Part shown: piece by piece, positions 32,128 to 42,725 of the stretch
Layout: each line of letters starts with the position of its first letter
Position numbering within the stretch: position 1 is the first letter of the stretch
DNA from: Azolla caroliniana
Lineage: Eukaryota; Polypodiophyta
Length of the DNA stretch: 64,000 bases
Reading direction: 5' to 3'
Assembly: GCA_043228905.1 (NCBI GenBank)
Contig: JBHGNT010000016.1
Location: forward strand, 13,578,001 to 13,642,000
Notes under the pieces: generated by a model
The model's database searches: none
Seen by the model: the letters and a program-made list of their open reading frames with translations, nothing else
What the model was told of the DNA's origin: nothing
Translations under genes and position numbers: made by a program

Positions 32128-32423
32128 TGTCCAACCAGTCCTTCCGTGCTCCTAACACATAGACATGAACTAATGATCTCTTGTCTATTTATATAGTGTT
32201 GGCTCCAAAAGTTTCATATCTATGTGGGATATCTTAAAGTTCTATTTTTCCTCTTCTTCTTCTCAAACTTCACACTCACATAACTTGACACTTGTCTGTT
32301 TCATATGTAGTAAAATGCGTTCAGAAACTCTTGAAGACATCCATCTTTCTATAACAATCCATTAAGCTAATATAAAATAATTATTTCATTATTTTTACAT
32401 AGTGTGTGAAGAATCACATGACA
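32128..32423 (-). repeat. Element A 3' LTR, truncated
   Basis: On the minus strand this starts TGTCATGTGATTCTTCACA, like element A's 5' LTR, and contains the U3 and TATA region (ACTATATAAATAGACAAGAG). It stops after about 296 bp where Copia-2's primer site begins. The 5' LTR is 1185 bp, so some 890 bp are missing here. Confidence 0.75.
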
Positions 32424-32725
32424 TTCGGCCCCACCAAACCTGCACATCCACCGACATGTGCCAATTTTGGTGAGACTCCACTTTTGATTACTTTACTTTT
32501 TCGTCAATGCCCAAGACAGAATTGTCAAAAGCTTCGAATCCGATTTCTATTCTGTTTCTTCTCTTGAAAATCTTGATTCTTTTCCCGGCAATTGGCAAGG
32601 CAAGTGGTGTACCATCCAATTCTGCTAAACGATATGTTGCATTATCTTCCACTTTCTTCACCACATATGGTCCAAACCATCGTTGTGAAAATTTTCGAGC
32701 CATGCTTGTGAAGAATAATGCGGAA
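32424..32725 (-). pseudogene. Element A integrase C-terminal end
   Basis: The minus-strand frame reads FTSMARKFSQRWFGPYVVKK, followed by NATYRLAELDGTPLALPIAG, the beta-barrel end typical of Ty3 integrases (R..GPY.V ... Y.L..LDG). The solo LTR at 32726 separates it from the rest, in the middle of a QHS codon run that appears on both sides. The polypurine tract is probably GGTGGGGCCGAA beside the LTR. Confidence 0.75.
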
Positions 32726-32983
32726 TGTTGCTCGACCACAATTGAGTCTTAGAGCACTTTGATTAGAATTAAACACAGGTAATGGGGAGGTAGAGATGAA
32801 CACTAACAACAAAGAGAGTACACAGGATGTTTACATGGAAAACCCTAATAGGGAAAAACCACGGGAGCCCACAGACTCCAAACTATCACTATACCGAGAG
32901 GAATACCAAATGGATGCACAAAGGCAACGACCTCATGCACTCGATCTTGGCCAGGTGGTGGTTACAACAGAAAAGCTCATAAT

Positions 32984-33020
<37 letters not shown>

Positions 33021-33209
33021 GTAAAGTAGTTACAACTACAACAAAATGGTAAGACACACATATATGGTTTTTGCCCTAGCTCATATTTATACTTATATTA
33101 ACCTAGGACTATTTACAAATGTAGCCTCGATGGGCTTGCTCACCGGGTCCTTCTGAACCGGTTTTCGGATCTCATCTGGATCCCATTTGGAGGGACTGAA
33201 ATCCCAACA
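32726..33209 (-). mobile_element. Solo LTR of the Copia-3 family, in element A
   Basis: The minus strand starts TGTTGGGATTTCAGTCCCTC and contains CATCGAGGCTACATTTGTAA, GGGCAAAAACC and a CT microsatellite (32990-33016), as in Copia-3 and the other solo LTR. It ends near CTCAATTGTGGTCGAGCAAC. The tandem array found in the other copies is nearly absent here. It sits in integrase coding sequence; the duplication is obscured, with ATGTTGCT on both flanks. Confidence 0.75.
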
Positions 33210-35028
33210 GTACTATGTTGCTTGTTTAGGCTACTGTCGTAGACCAACACCCAATCTGCTTCAATGATTTTCCTCGGACTAAGTCGATGTTGTTTGTCGA
33301 AGTCTTTCTTGTTCTTAAGCCTTGCATTCTTTAGCTGCACTTTAGCAGCTTCTATATCTTCCGACTTCCACTCCTACTATTGAATCCTCAATGCTAGAAG
33401 ATCTTCTCTACTTATCTCATCTTGCCATGGCAATGCAAACCATGAAAGAATACTTTGTTCCACTAGCATTATCGGCTTTTGTCCAAATATGAGCTCTGCC
33501 GGCATGTATCCCGTCACCGTGCTATGAGTAGTCCTATCAGCCCATAGTGCAAATGGCAATAGACGCAACCATTCTCCTATTTTCCCATGGCAAGCTTTCA
33601 CTAGAGGCTTGACAATCGGTCCATGTACATGTTCCACTTTCCCATTCGCTTTCGGATTATAGGCCGTGGTAAGAGATAATTTAATTCCCATCTTAGAGAA
33701 GAATTATCTAGCTTCATTGGCATCCAACTCACCTCTATCAGCCTTTATCTTGCCGAGGCATCCATATCTGCAAATAACATCTTCGAGAAGGAATCTGCAT
33801 ACTGATGATGTCTCCTGAGCTCTCAATGCTCGCCCTTCAACTTGATTGGTAAGATCCTCTCTCGTGAGCACCAAGCACCAGATACTTCATCCGCCATCGC
33901 CCCATTGGCATCATTACGATGTCCACCATCCACTTGTAATGAATAGCCAACGAGTAAGTTAGATGAATTTCATCTCGATGGCGAACATTCGAAAACATCT
34001 GAAATTCCTTACATGCCCAGCCACCAATATTTCTCCTTAAGCTTCGCGAACGTAGCCCATATTCCTCGATGACCTACAAAAACACTATCATGAAATTCAG
34101 ACTTTAGTTTTTGTCGGTCTTCCAGCTTGCAGACAACTCTCATCGGAGTCCCATTCTTCTTTTTTGCATGCCTCCAAAGAGCTCCATCCTTAAGGAAATA
34201 CTTGTAGGCCTTCTTCTGAATTCGATTGAACTCTTTCATTAACCATGATTCATCTTTTTGTAGAGAACTCAAGTATTTCCCGATCTCCACGAATTCGCCT
34301 TCGTAGTCCTCTTCTATGAAAGTAGTTAGCACCCGAGCATAGGAACTTGTAAAGAAATTCAAGCCAACATCTTCTTCATCAGCATGTCGATCTTCTTCTC
34401 CATCATATCTTGCTCGTGATAGCATGTCTGCAACGACATTACGCTTCCCCGCTACATGACGGATCTTTGGGTTGAGTGATTTGATATATGCAATCCAATG
34501 TAGCATGGCAATATCTAATGTACTACAACCATATATCATACCCAAGATTGGTAGGCAATTTGTCTCGATTATGACTTCTACTCCAATAAGGTAATCATGA
34601 TCAGACCTGATCGCCGATACGATTCCCCATAGCTCCCTCTTCACTTGGGCATACCTTCTTTGCCTATCACTTAACACTTTCGCGCCAAACCGAATTGCAT
34701 ATCAGTTGCAATCTTTGTCTTCTTGGTTGATAACCCATCCGATTCCGGTCGGACTAGTATCCACGGTCACGAAAATGGGGTTGCCGTCTGAATAGTTTGC
34801 CTTCCGTAATGCAGGTGCCTCCATCAATAATTTCTTCAACCTTCGGATGGAGAAAGTATGCTCGCTTGTCCATTTGAACCTCCACTTTTTCTTTAGTAGA
34901 CCATACAATGGCTCAACAATGTGGGCGTAGTGTGGAATCTAAATATGATAAAACGTGCATGCTCCAAGGAACCTTCGAACCTCCGTTCGGGTACACATTC
35001 TTCTTTCATGTCTTGGATCTCAGTTACC
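33210..35028 (-). pseudogene. Element A RNase H and integrase core
   Basis: From right to left on the minus strand: the RT connection (YGLLKKKWRFKWTSEHTFS), RNase H (PIFVTVDTSPTGIGWVIN; SDRQRRYAQVKRELWGIVSA; RHVAGKRNVVADMLSR), the H2C2 region of integrase (FHDSVFVGHRGIWATFAKLK), and the core end (LTTAYNPKANGKVEHVHG, with KVEH at the catalytic-Glu position). In-frame stops and frame changes lie near 34680, 34008, 33690 and 33370. The TTACC duplication of element B marks its right edge. Confidence 0.8.
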
Positions 35029-35486
35029 TGTTGTCCAGAGGACAGAAATGTAAAATTAGGAAATTAGCAAACGCCGAGTCCGAGTATCACGGGCCACCGA
35101 CGGCTCGGCTGTGTATTAGGGGAAAAGTTATTTAAACGAGGACCAGTACCTCAGAGGGGAGAGAGAAGAAAAATATAGGCGGAAGCACTAGTTTAGGTCA
35201 TCGTAACTAGATAAACTTGTAAGGTCACTTGCCATAGGCCGTGTTCTGTAATCTTTTTCTGTCATATTAATAGATTTGATTTGTGCCCATTTTGCTCCAT
35301 GAGTCTGTGCTTTGATCCATACCTATGAGTGCAACGCCGCCCACGTCTATCAAGACCTCACTAGTGTTTTCTCTCTGAGCCCTGTATCTCTCTCGACGCC
35401 TCTATTCTGAGCCTTCACGTACCACGCCCTTGAAGACCGATAGCCGCAGATCTATCGAAGGTGTTCACCCAAAGGAACGGGTAACA
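35029..35486 (+). repeat. Element B 5' LTR
   Basis: A 458-bp LTR starts TGTTGTCCAGAGGAC and ends AACGGGTAACA, preceded by the TTACC duplication. A TTATTTAAAC TATA-like site lies near 35127. It is followed by CAATTTGGCACGCCCGG, the probable primer site. Confidence 0.8.
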
Positions 35487-35679
35487 CAATTTGGCACGCC
35501 CGGTTACAGCTGTGAGTGCACAACGAACTTCGTTGAAGGTAATCACCAGCCGCCATTACAGCGCCCTCTCGCACCACGAGGTCTTGGCCACCCGCCCGAT
35601 GCCCTGAGCCAGTCGAAGGAACTTCTGACTCGGCGGTCACTGACCAAGCCTTTCCCGATCAATCAGAGGCTTGTCCAGT

Positions 35680-37105
35680 GCAATCCTCGCCACCGGACAC
35701 TCGATCGCGAGTTGATTCACCACCAAAACCCCCGTCGAGCCCTCTGGAGGTCAATCAACCGGAACTAAACCCTTTTCCGGTGCTACCAGAAGACCCACAG
35801 TACGACATCATGCCGTACCCATACCCACGATACACCGACGGACCAGACGCGGAGTCACACGTCCGTGCCTTCATATCCACGTGGCAGGCTAACCACTCCA
35901 CGCACCGCCTCACGCCGGCCGAAATCGATGCCTCGAAGATTGCCGAGTTCACACTCTCCCTCGATGGACCGGCCGCACGATGGTACTCTTGCCTCGAAAT
36001 AGGAGAGGCCACCACTTTCCAAATCGTGTGCACAAAGTTCCTTGAACTTTTCATCGCGAGGTGCCTAAACGGGAACTGCTCCGGCAATTCTTCTCTATAT
36101 GCCAGGAACCGCACGAAACAGTCGCGCAATTCACGATCCGGTTCTAGGATCTCTACAGACAAGTGGCCGATGATGTCTCGGCACAACATATACCAGACAC
36201 TTTCCTATCCAGTTTATGAGAGTCTCTACGAACGACTCTCGCACTTACAAATTTTGCCAACCATACGATCGAACAAGTCATAGCGCGCGTTCTCGCCCTC
36301 GATCGGAACCAGCACGACACGGCCTTCTCGATGACATCCTTGCAAAATGCTCTTCCCCAAGAGGACAATCGCTTTCGCCAAGCCCTCCAATGCACTGTGT
36401 GTTCAGGATCAGGGCACCTGGCCCTCGAATGTCCCCACCGACCACAGTGTCCGATCTGTGAGTCTCGAGCTCACACGGTCGAGCAGTGTGAATATAATAT
36501 GCTGAACCGCACAATGGTGGCACCGGTCCGCCAGATCGAGCCACGAAATACATACTCTCGGTAGGACGAGCGATATATCTACCGAGACCAGGATAACGAC
36601 CAACCGCAATCCCCGGATCGACGGCGCCGAAACGACAACTACCGAGACCAGGATAACGACCAACCGCAATCCCCGGATCGACGGCGCCGAGACGACAACT
36701 ACCGACGTGATAACCGCCGTGATCATTACCGCGATGACCGGCACGATGATTATGCCCGATATGATGACGATCGCGATGACCGGTATGACCGACGGAACTC
36801 ACGCATTGATCAGCGAAACGGAAACCGCAAGACACGCAACAATAGAAGACCTAATGACAACCGCCGACGGGACGCTCCTCAAAATGACCAGCACAACTCC
36901 AACGCACCTCGGAACAACCCACCACCAAACGAGACCGAGAATCAACAACAGCAGCTTCCACACATAGACCGAGCGGACACCAACAGCTCGGCCAACGTGA
37001 CATGTTTTAAATGTCATCAACCAGGCCACTACGCCACGCAATGTCTGACAACCAACTGTGGCAAGGCACCCGCGGTAAACAGTATCATGGCCGATGTTCA
37101 AACGG
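35680..37105 (+). pseudogene. Element B gag
   Basis: Gag begins near 35680 with a Pro-rich segment, then a core (DAESHVRAFISTWQANHSTH, DASKIAEFTLSLDGPAARWY) and a frameshift near 36040-36280. Knuckles follow: CTVCSGSGHLALEC, CPICESRAHTVEQC, and after an Asp/Arg-rich stretch CFKCHQPGHYATQC. Bases 36576-36635 are duplicated almost exactly at 36636-36695. Gag is cut at 37105 by a solo LTR of element A's family and resumes at 38401. Confidence 0.82.
36576..36695 (+). repeat. 60-bp tandem duplication in element B gag
   Basis: Two adjacent 60-bp copies beginning CTACCGAGACCAGGATAACG differ at one base (GCCGAAACG against GCCGAGACG). The unit is 20 codons, so the Arg/Asp-rich stretch is lengthened in frame. 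Confidence 0.9.
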
Positions 37106-38400
37106 TGTCGTGTGAATCTTCACACACTATGTAAAAAAATAATGAAATAATTATTATAGATTAGATTAGTAGCTTACTATAGAAAGATGGATATACTCAA
37201 GACCTTCAAAATGTATTTTACTATATACAAAATGGAGAAATACATATTAAGTTATGAGAAAATAAAGTTTGATTAGATAGGGAAATTAGAACTATCCCAC
37301 ATAGATAGGAAAGTTAAGGCCTTGGCTATATAAACACCTTGAGCTCCCTCATTTTTCATTTGTGCTAAGAGCACTTTGGCCACTTTGTCTTGATGGATGA
37401 TGGTGGCCAAATTCCCGAAAACCGGAAATCGGCCGGTAAGCAAATCCGGAAAACGGGTCCGGTAAGCAAATCCGGAAACCGGCCGGTATGCAATCCGGAA
37501 ACCGGTCGGTATGCAAAACCGGAACCGGCCGGCAAGCAAACCGGAATTGGAACGAGTATGCAAACCGGAAACCGGTTGGTAAGCAAAACCGGAAACCGGC
37601 CGGCAAGCAAAACCGGAAATCGGCCGGTAAGCAAAACCGGAACCGGAACCGGCAAGCAAACCGGAACCAGCCGGCAAGCAAAATCGGAACCGGAACCGAC
37701 CGGCAAGCAAAATGGAACCGGCTACCGGACGAGGTTGGACGTCGCTGGACGAAAGATTGGATCATGCAACAAACTAAAGTAAAGTGAAGAGAACTAAAGT
37801 AAAGGCCATGTGGATGCAAGCAACTAAAGAAGGGAGTGCATGGAAAAAGTAAAGGTCATGTGGACAGTCACATGCAACCAAAAGAAAAAGCTAGGCAACT
37901 AAAAGTAGAGGCCATGCAACAAAAAGTGGAAAGGCTATGATCAAGGGAGAACTCCATATTTATTCCATTTTTTTTCCTACACTAGGGGGCACTCTCCATA
38001 TTATCTAAATTTTTTTTCTTTTGTTGGGGAGTTCTCTTATCTTATCGAAGCCAAGAACCCTAATCTTCCCTACGGAAGCTATCTCTCAAGTAAACCATAA
38101 TTTCCATACGGAAGCAATCTCTCAAAATCCAAAATTCCTCGTCAAAGCCATATCACTCAAGAATCATAATCTCTTATTTCCTCTAATCTATTATTCTAAT
38201 CATCTCCATAAGATAAAACTTTTGTAATCCGAATCTTGGGATTGATTGTAATCTTTCTTTCCCTTTTATTAATGAAATTTGTTAATCTTTCTCATTTCGG
38301 TTAATTCTTAGTACATAAATACACGAATTTGATATCCTCTAGACAAAGGCCCCGGGGTCTTGCCTCAATGTTCACGTATTCTCGTTGTATTTTCGCGACA
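37106..38400 (+). mobile_element. Solo LTR of element A's family
   Basis: About 1295 bp begin TGTCGTGTGAATCTTCACAC and end TTTTCGCGACA. The U3 and TATA region (GGCTATATAAACACC near 37328) and the U5 end (CTTATCGAAGCC, TTGTATTTTCG) match element A's 5' LTR in the opposite orientation. The middle carries its own tandem repeats. It interrupts gag/protease of element B. I find no convincing target duplication, so a more complex origin than plain LTR recombination is possible. Confidence 0.78.
37405..37715. repeat. CCGG-rich 22-24 bp tandem repeats in the solo LTR
   Basis: About a dozen degenerate units of the type GGAAACCGGCCGGTAAGCAA fill the presumed R/U5 region. They are rich in CCGG palindromes. 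Element A's own LTR has a different repeat at the matching place (about 61205-61400), so the array turns over between copies. Confidence 0.8.
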
Positions 38401-38936
38401 TCTTCACTACCCGGAGTAAAGCGCAGACTACTTAGTGGCAAATCCAGGATAAAGTACGCCAAGCAGCAAAAGAATGGATCGACACGGCCAATAAAAATAA
38501 TGTTGTACGCATGCAAACTGACATGAGGGACAGGCCCAGTGAAGTACCACAAACCTCGGCACCATCCACGTTGTCAGAGGACGACCAACTATGGGATGTT
38601 CTTACCAATTCCCGCATCTCGCTGCCTACATAAACTACTACCACTCATGCCGAGATTTCGGGACACCCTGGCGGCACTCCAAGCCAATACTAAGCCCGTA
38701 ACGCCACCGGTACACCTCATCGAAGCAGGAACCGGTCCACCACTCATGGATTCTCAGAACCCAGTCGTGCGAATCATCATTAAGGGACAAGACCTGCACG
38801 GATGCATCATCGACGGCGGATTCGGCGTAAACGTTATTAGCAAGTCAACGTGTCTCAACCTCGGCCTGAATCAATGGGAACCATGCCCCTTTTGGCTTCG
38901 GATGGCCGACACCCGCCCGTTCGCCCCATTGGTTTA
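38401..38936 (+). pseudogene. Element B protease region
   Basis: After the solo LTR the frame resumes with a charged linker and a retroviral-type protease: VVRIIIKGQDLHGCIIDGG then FGVNVISKSTCLNLGL. The catalytic triplet DSG/DTG appears as DGG. The next block, EPCPFWLRMADTRPFAPL, is shared with elements D and F. A frame change at about 38930 leads into reverse transcriptase. Confidence 0.75.
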
Positions 38937-40584
38937 ATCCGCCATCTTGACTTCACACTCGGAGGCCACATGTTCACGATCTCGGCCGTCGTGCTAAGAC
39001 GGGAGACACAAGGCGCCTACCCAATGTTACTAGGTCGACCATGGTTGCGTACAACGAATATCAAGCAACATTGGCAAGGCAACATGATCTCATTCCGAAG
39101 AGGAAAGAATAAAGTCCAAATCATCACTGAAGAACGAGTCCCCGTCGCCCTCAACACTTCGCCGTTATACGCGGAAGGGGTCCATATGCTCGACGGGTTG
39201 GCCGATGAGGAGGTCGATGACTTCCTAGATGATCATCCCACGATCATCCCTCTCTTCGAAATCAATGCCTTACCAACCATCGAGCCATCTAAAGAAGAGG
39301 AATTCACGGAGGAGTCACCACCCCAGGAGGAACCAGATGCAACCACAGTTGCCGAGCTACGTCATGCTTGGGAGGCTTTCGAACGCGAACTCGCCATTTC
39401 ACAACGAGTAAAAGCATCAACCCTGGAAACAATAAACCTCGGTTCGGACGAGAATCCCCATACGGTACAAATTGCCAATAATCTACCAACCGGCGAACGG
39501 GCATGCCTCGTAAAATTACTCACCGACTACCAGGATGTTTTCGCTTGGTCTTACACCAATATGAAGGGGCTGTATCCTCAATACTACCAACATCAAATTC
39601 ACATCTTACCCGACACTCGGCCGGTTCAGCAGAGGCGCTACAGGATGAACCCCAACTATGTCGCTAAAGTCAAAGAGGAAATTGACAAACTACTCCAAGT
39701 GGGCTTCATTCGCCCTGTTAAACGGGCTACATGGTTGAGCCCGATCGTAGTGGTCCCAAAGAAGAACGGAAAAATCCGTGTCTGCGTCGACTATCGGAAG
39801 CTTAACGCGGCAACAGTCACCGACGGTTTCCCTCTCCCATTCACGGATAGTGTCCTCGACACGGTAGCCAGCCACGAATGCTACAATGTCCTCGACGGGT
39901 TCAGCGGCTATAACTAAGAATGCACCCGGAGGATCAGGAGAAAACCGCTTTCGTCACGGAATGGGGTGTTTTTGTAGCAGAAGTTATGATATTCGGTCTA
40001 AAAACGGCGCCGGCTACGTTCCAGCGCATCATAACCGAAATCTTTCATGACTACATCCTGGCGTTCATGCAAGTCTTTCTCGATGATTTCGCCGTGTATG
40101 GCCATCGACGGGAACACATGACCCAGTTACGACTCTACCTGGACTGATGTCGCCAAGCTCGATTGAGTTTAAACCCGGCGAAATGCGCGTTCTTAGTCAG
40201 CAGTGGCAACCTTCTCGGCCACATTGTCAGTCAAGAAGGCATCGCTATGGACCCAGATAAAGTAAAGGCAATCCTGAATGCCACCGCACCCTCGAACGCT
40301 AAGGCATTAAGCCGTTTTTTGGGACAGATCCGGTGGCAAAGCCGAATGATACGACACCTGGCCGATTTCGCGACACCCTTACATGCGGCAGTCCATCGCC
40401 TTCGTTTCCAATGGACGTCAATCGAGGACACAGCCTATCAAACCCTGAAACGAATGTTGTCACATGCCCCGGTGGTCCAGTCTCCGGTTTGGTCCGAACC
40501 ATTTCATGTCTTCGTAGATGCTTCGGACATCGCCATCGGAAGTGCCCTGATGCAATGCACACCCCCGAATTGGTATAGGCCCGT
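38850..40584 (+). pseudogene. Element B reverse transcriptase
   Basis: An open frame of 355 codons to 39917 covers the linker and the RT fingers (QQRRYRMNPNYVAKVKEEID, SPIVVVPKKNGKIRVCVDYR, YNVLDGFSGYN). A TAA at 39915-39917 interrupts. The palm (KTAPATFQRIITEIFHDY and VFLDDFAVYG near 40075-40100) and thumb/connection (LNPAKCAFLV; LSRFLGQIRWQSRMIRH) follow with one more stop at 40145. RNase H begins (FVDASDIAIGSALMQ) and is cut by the gag-only element after the CCGT duplication at 40581-40584. Confidence 0.87.
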
Positions 40585-41307
40585 TGTCGTGCCTTTCGGC
40601 TCCGGATCGTTTGCATGAGTCGGGTGGGAACCACTGGGGTTTTGGACTAGGAGAAAGAAAAATACAAATAAGGCTAGTAAAGAATAGGTATAAAGAGTTA
40701 TAAGATAAGAATCTCGTGAATCCCACGAGTTTAGTATATTTAGTCAATATTTAGGTAGTAAGAGAGAATTATTTTAGCAAATTCGTGAATCCCACGAATA
40801 TTTTTGATTGATTGATCATTATAGAAAAATAATCAACAAAAACTACAATGTGCTCCCCATCCTTATATAGTGATAGGAGAGACTAAGCATAGCTACATGC
40901 TTTTTTCTAATATGTTCATGCACACTAAATGTGCATGTGATGCTTTTCTAATCCTTGCTTTTATTTGCTAAATATAGTGCTCAGGCACGCTAGATGTGCA
41001 TGAGTCACTTTTTAGTTGCTTGCGTTTTTCTATAAAATATTCACGCACTCTAAAAATGCATGATTTACCTTTTAATAAAGGTAGGTGCAAATAAAGCACT
41101 TATAGTTATTAAATCTATTTGTAGAACACTAAAGATAAGGTAGCATAATGGTAAAGTTGAGGTTTGGCTACGTGGAGGTACAGGGTTTGAATCCTGCCTT
41201 ATGCACGTGATAAATATTTAGATATTCTTATTTTATTTATTTATATGTAATTAAATCGGTTATATTACTTTTACTTTTTCACGTAGTGTACAAAATACAC
41301 TACGACA
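40585..41307 (-). repeat. Gag-only element 3' LTR (long form)
   Basis: A 723-bp LTR; plus-strand ends TGTCGTGCCTTTC and CACTACGACA. About 515 bp (roughly 40610-41127), rich in GCATG/CATGC motifs, are absent from the other LTR. The last 25 bp form a hairpin with 9-bp arms CGTAGTGTA and TACACTACG. Confidence 0.8.
41133..41204 (+). ncRNA. tRNA-like sequence in the gag-only element LTR (copy 1)
   Basis: The sequence is tRNA-sized (about 72 nt), with an A box TAGCATAATGG (41141-41151), a B box GGTTTGAATCC (41184-41194), pairing acceptor-like ends ATAAGG and CCTTAT, and a T-arm (CAGG, loop, CCTG). The anticodon arm does not fold properly, so it is tRNA-derived rather than a working tRNA. It is antisense to the element. 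Confidence 0.55.
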
Positions 41308-41549
41308 CTCGCCCCCTCCGAACCCGCACATCCTCCGGTATGTGCCGAAGTTGCCGATGCTCGTTGTCTCCCCTTCATCCTCTGTTTGTCCCGCTATGTC
41401 AACTTTGTCTCTCCATTTTGAGTAGACCCATTCTTTCCACCCGAACCATTGTCGCCATCCGATCCACCATATTCTTTGTTCTCTCTCGTCATATTCTTGG
41501 CCCTTGTCATTCGTGGTAGTGTCTTTTACTGGCCTCTTTCTTGTCTTCA

Positions 41550-42608
41550 TCAACCTTGACTTTTTCCGGATCGCTCTCGTCCGATCAACTTTCGGTTTGA
41601 TCGGCTTCCGATCGGATTCGTATTCGGCCGAATCGGAATCGGTTGTTCGGTTTCGATTGAGTCGGTCTCCTTTTGGCCCGGTTTCGATCTATCTGTTTCG
41701 GTTTCGGTTGGCTTTCTTTTCCTCGTTTTCACCAACCTCGACCGGTCCAACCTCCGGTTGAGTCGGATTAGCTTCTTTCCGGATCGGTCTCGTCCGATCG
41801 GCTTTCGGCTAGGTCGGCTTCCATCCATATTCGCGTTCGGCCAAGTCAGACTCGGTCGATCGGTTTTGACCGAGTCGACCCCTTTTCGGGTCGGCTTTCT
41901 TTCGGGTCGTCTTTCGGCCGAATCCTCATTCACCCGGTTCGGCTTTCGTTTGTGTCGTCTTTCGGCCGAATTCTCTTCCTTTCGGTTTGGCTTTCTTTCG
42001 GGTCGACTTTCGGTCGAATCCTCATTCGCCCGGTTCGGCTTTCTTTCGGGTCGTCTTTCAGTCGAATCCTCTTTCACCCGGTTTGGCTTTCTTTCGGGTC
42101 GTCTTTCGGCCAAATCCCCTTTCACCCGGTTCGGCTTTCTTTCGGTTCGTCTTTCGGCCGAATCCTCTTTTACCCAGTTCGGCTTTCTTTCGGATCGGAA
42201 TCCCGTCCGGATCACCTTCCATCCGAACCGGCTTCCGACTTTACCTTTCTTGCCGCCACCTCCTGTCTCTCCGGTCTCACGTTGGTTCTCGAATACAACC
42301 GCCGAAGTCTCTAGAATTAGTGGACAGGAATCCACGGTATTATCGTCCTCCGTTGTTTCACCCATAGCCACCTCCTTGGCTATCTCTCCTTCGTATGCAT
42401 CGGCTTCGACCTTCGTGTCGTTGCCGTCACTTTCCTTATCTTCGGTGTTATGTCGACACACGGGCTCGACTACCGAAGTATTCGAAACAATTGTGAAGGA
42501 ATCCCTTCGTTCGTGCTCATTTACTTTGTCTTCCTCGTCGCCCTTCCGGTCCTCCACTTTTCCACCGACACATTCCGTCTCTCCGGTCTCACGTTGGTGC
42601 ACGGGCAC
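41550..42608 (-). CDS. Repetitive charged ORF of the gag-only element
   Basis: A 352-codon open frame on the minus strand has no stop. Its N-terminal third is acidic (ETTEDDNTVDSCPLILETSA). The middle is six to seven 16-residue repeats of the type ERKPNRVKEDSAERRP, encoded by 48-bp units at about 41890-42200, and the C-terminal third is Arg/Lys-rich. There is no enzyme motif. In position it continues gag and could be a basic nucleic-acid-binding tail. An almost equally long antisense frame (41758-42810) is a by-product of the 48-bp periodicity. Whether it is translated is unknown. Confidence 0.4.
   Translation of the reverse strand: MPVHQRETGETECVGGKVEDRKGDEEDKVNEHERRDSFTIVSNTSVVEPVCRHNTEDKESDGNDTKVEADAYEGEIAKEVAMGETTEDDNTVDSCPLILETSAVVFENQRETGETGGGGKKGKVGSRFGWKVIRTGFRSERKPNWVKEDSAERRTERKPNRVKGDLAERRPERKPNRVKEDSTERRPERKPNRANEDSTESRPERKPNRKEENSAERRHKRKPNRVNEDSAERRPERKPTRKGVDSVKTDRPSLTWPNANMDGSRPSRKPIGRDRSGKKLIRLNRRLDRSRLVKTRKRKPTETETDRSKPGQKETDSIETEQPIPIRPNTNPIGSRSNRKLIGRERSGKSQG
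41890..42180. repeat. 48-bp tandem repeats in the gag-only element
   Basis: Units start at 41890, 41938, 41986, 42034, 42082 and 42130, with a partial seventh at 42178, each 48 bp and beginning (T)TCGGCTTTCTTTCGGGTCG. The constant length and the synonymous or conservative changes keep both strands open. Confidence 0.9.
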
Positions 42609-42725
42609 AACCGCCGGAGTCTCTGGAACCGGTGTGGGGATACCCTTTCGTCCTCGATCTTCCTCCTCCTCGTCCTTTGTTGGCCTCGACTTTGGTTCGG
42701 TTTTAAGCTCCCCTTTAATGTCGAC

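Noticed and set aside
37273-37819. Several overlapping open frames of Gly/Phe/Arg or Lys/Gln repeats
   Set aside because: They run through the CCGG-rich tandem repeats of a solo LTR in several registers; no start context or homology.
41133-41204. A working tRNA gene
   Set aside because: A and B boxes and stems are present, but no proper anticodon arm forms and the sequence is part of an LTR in two copies.
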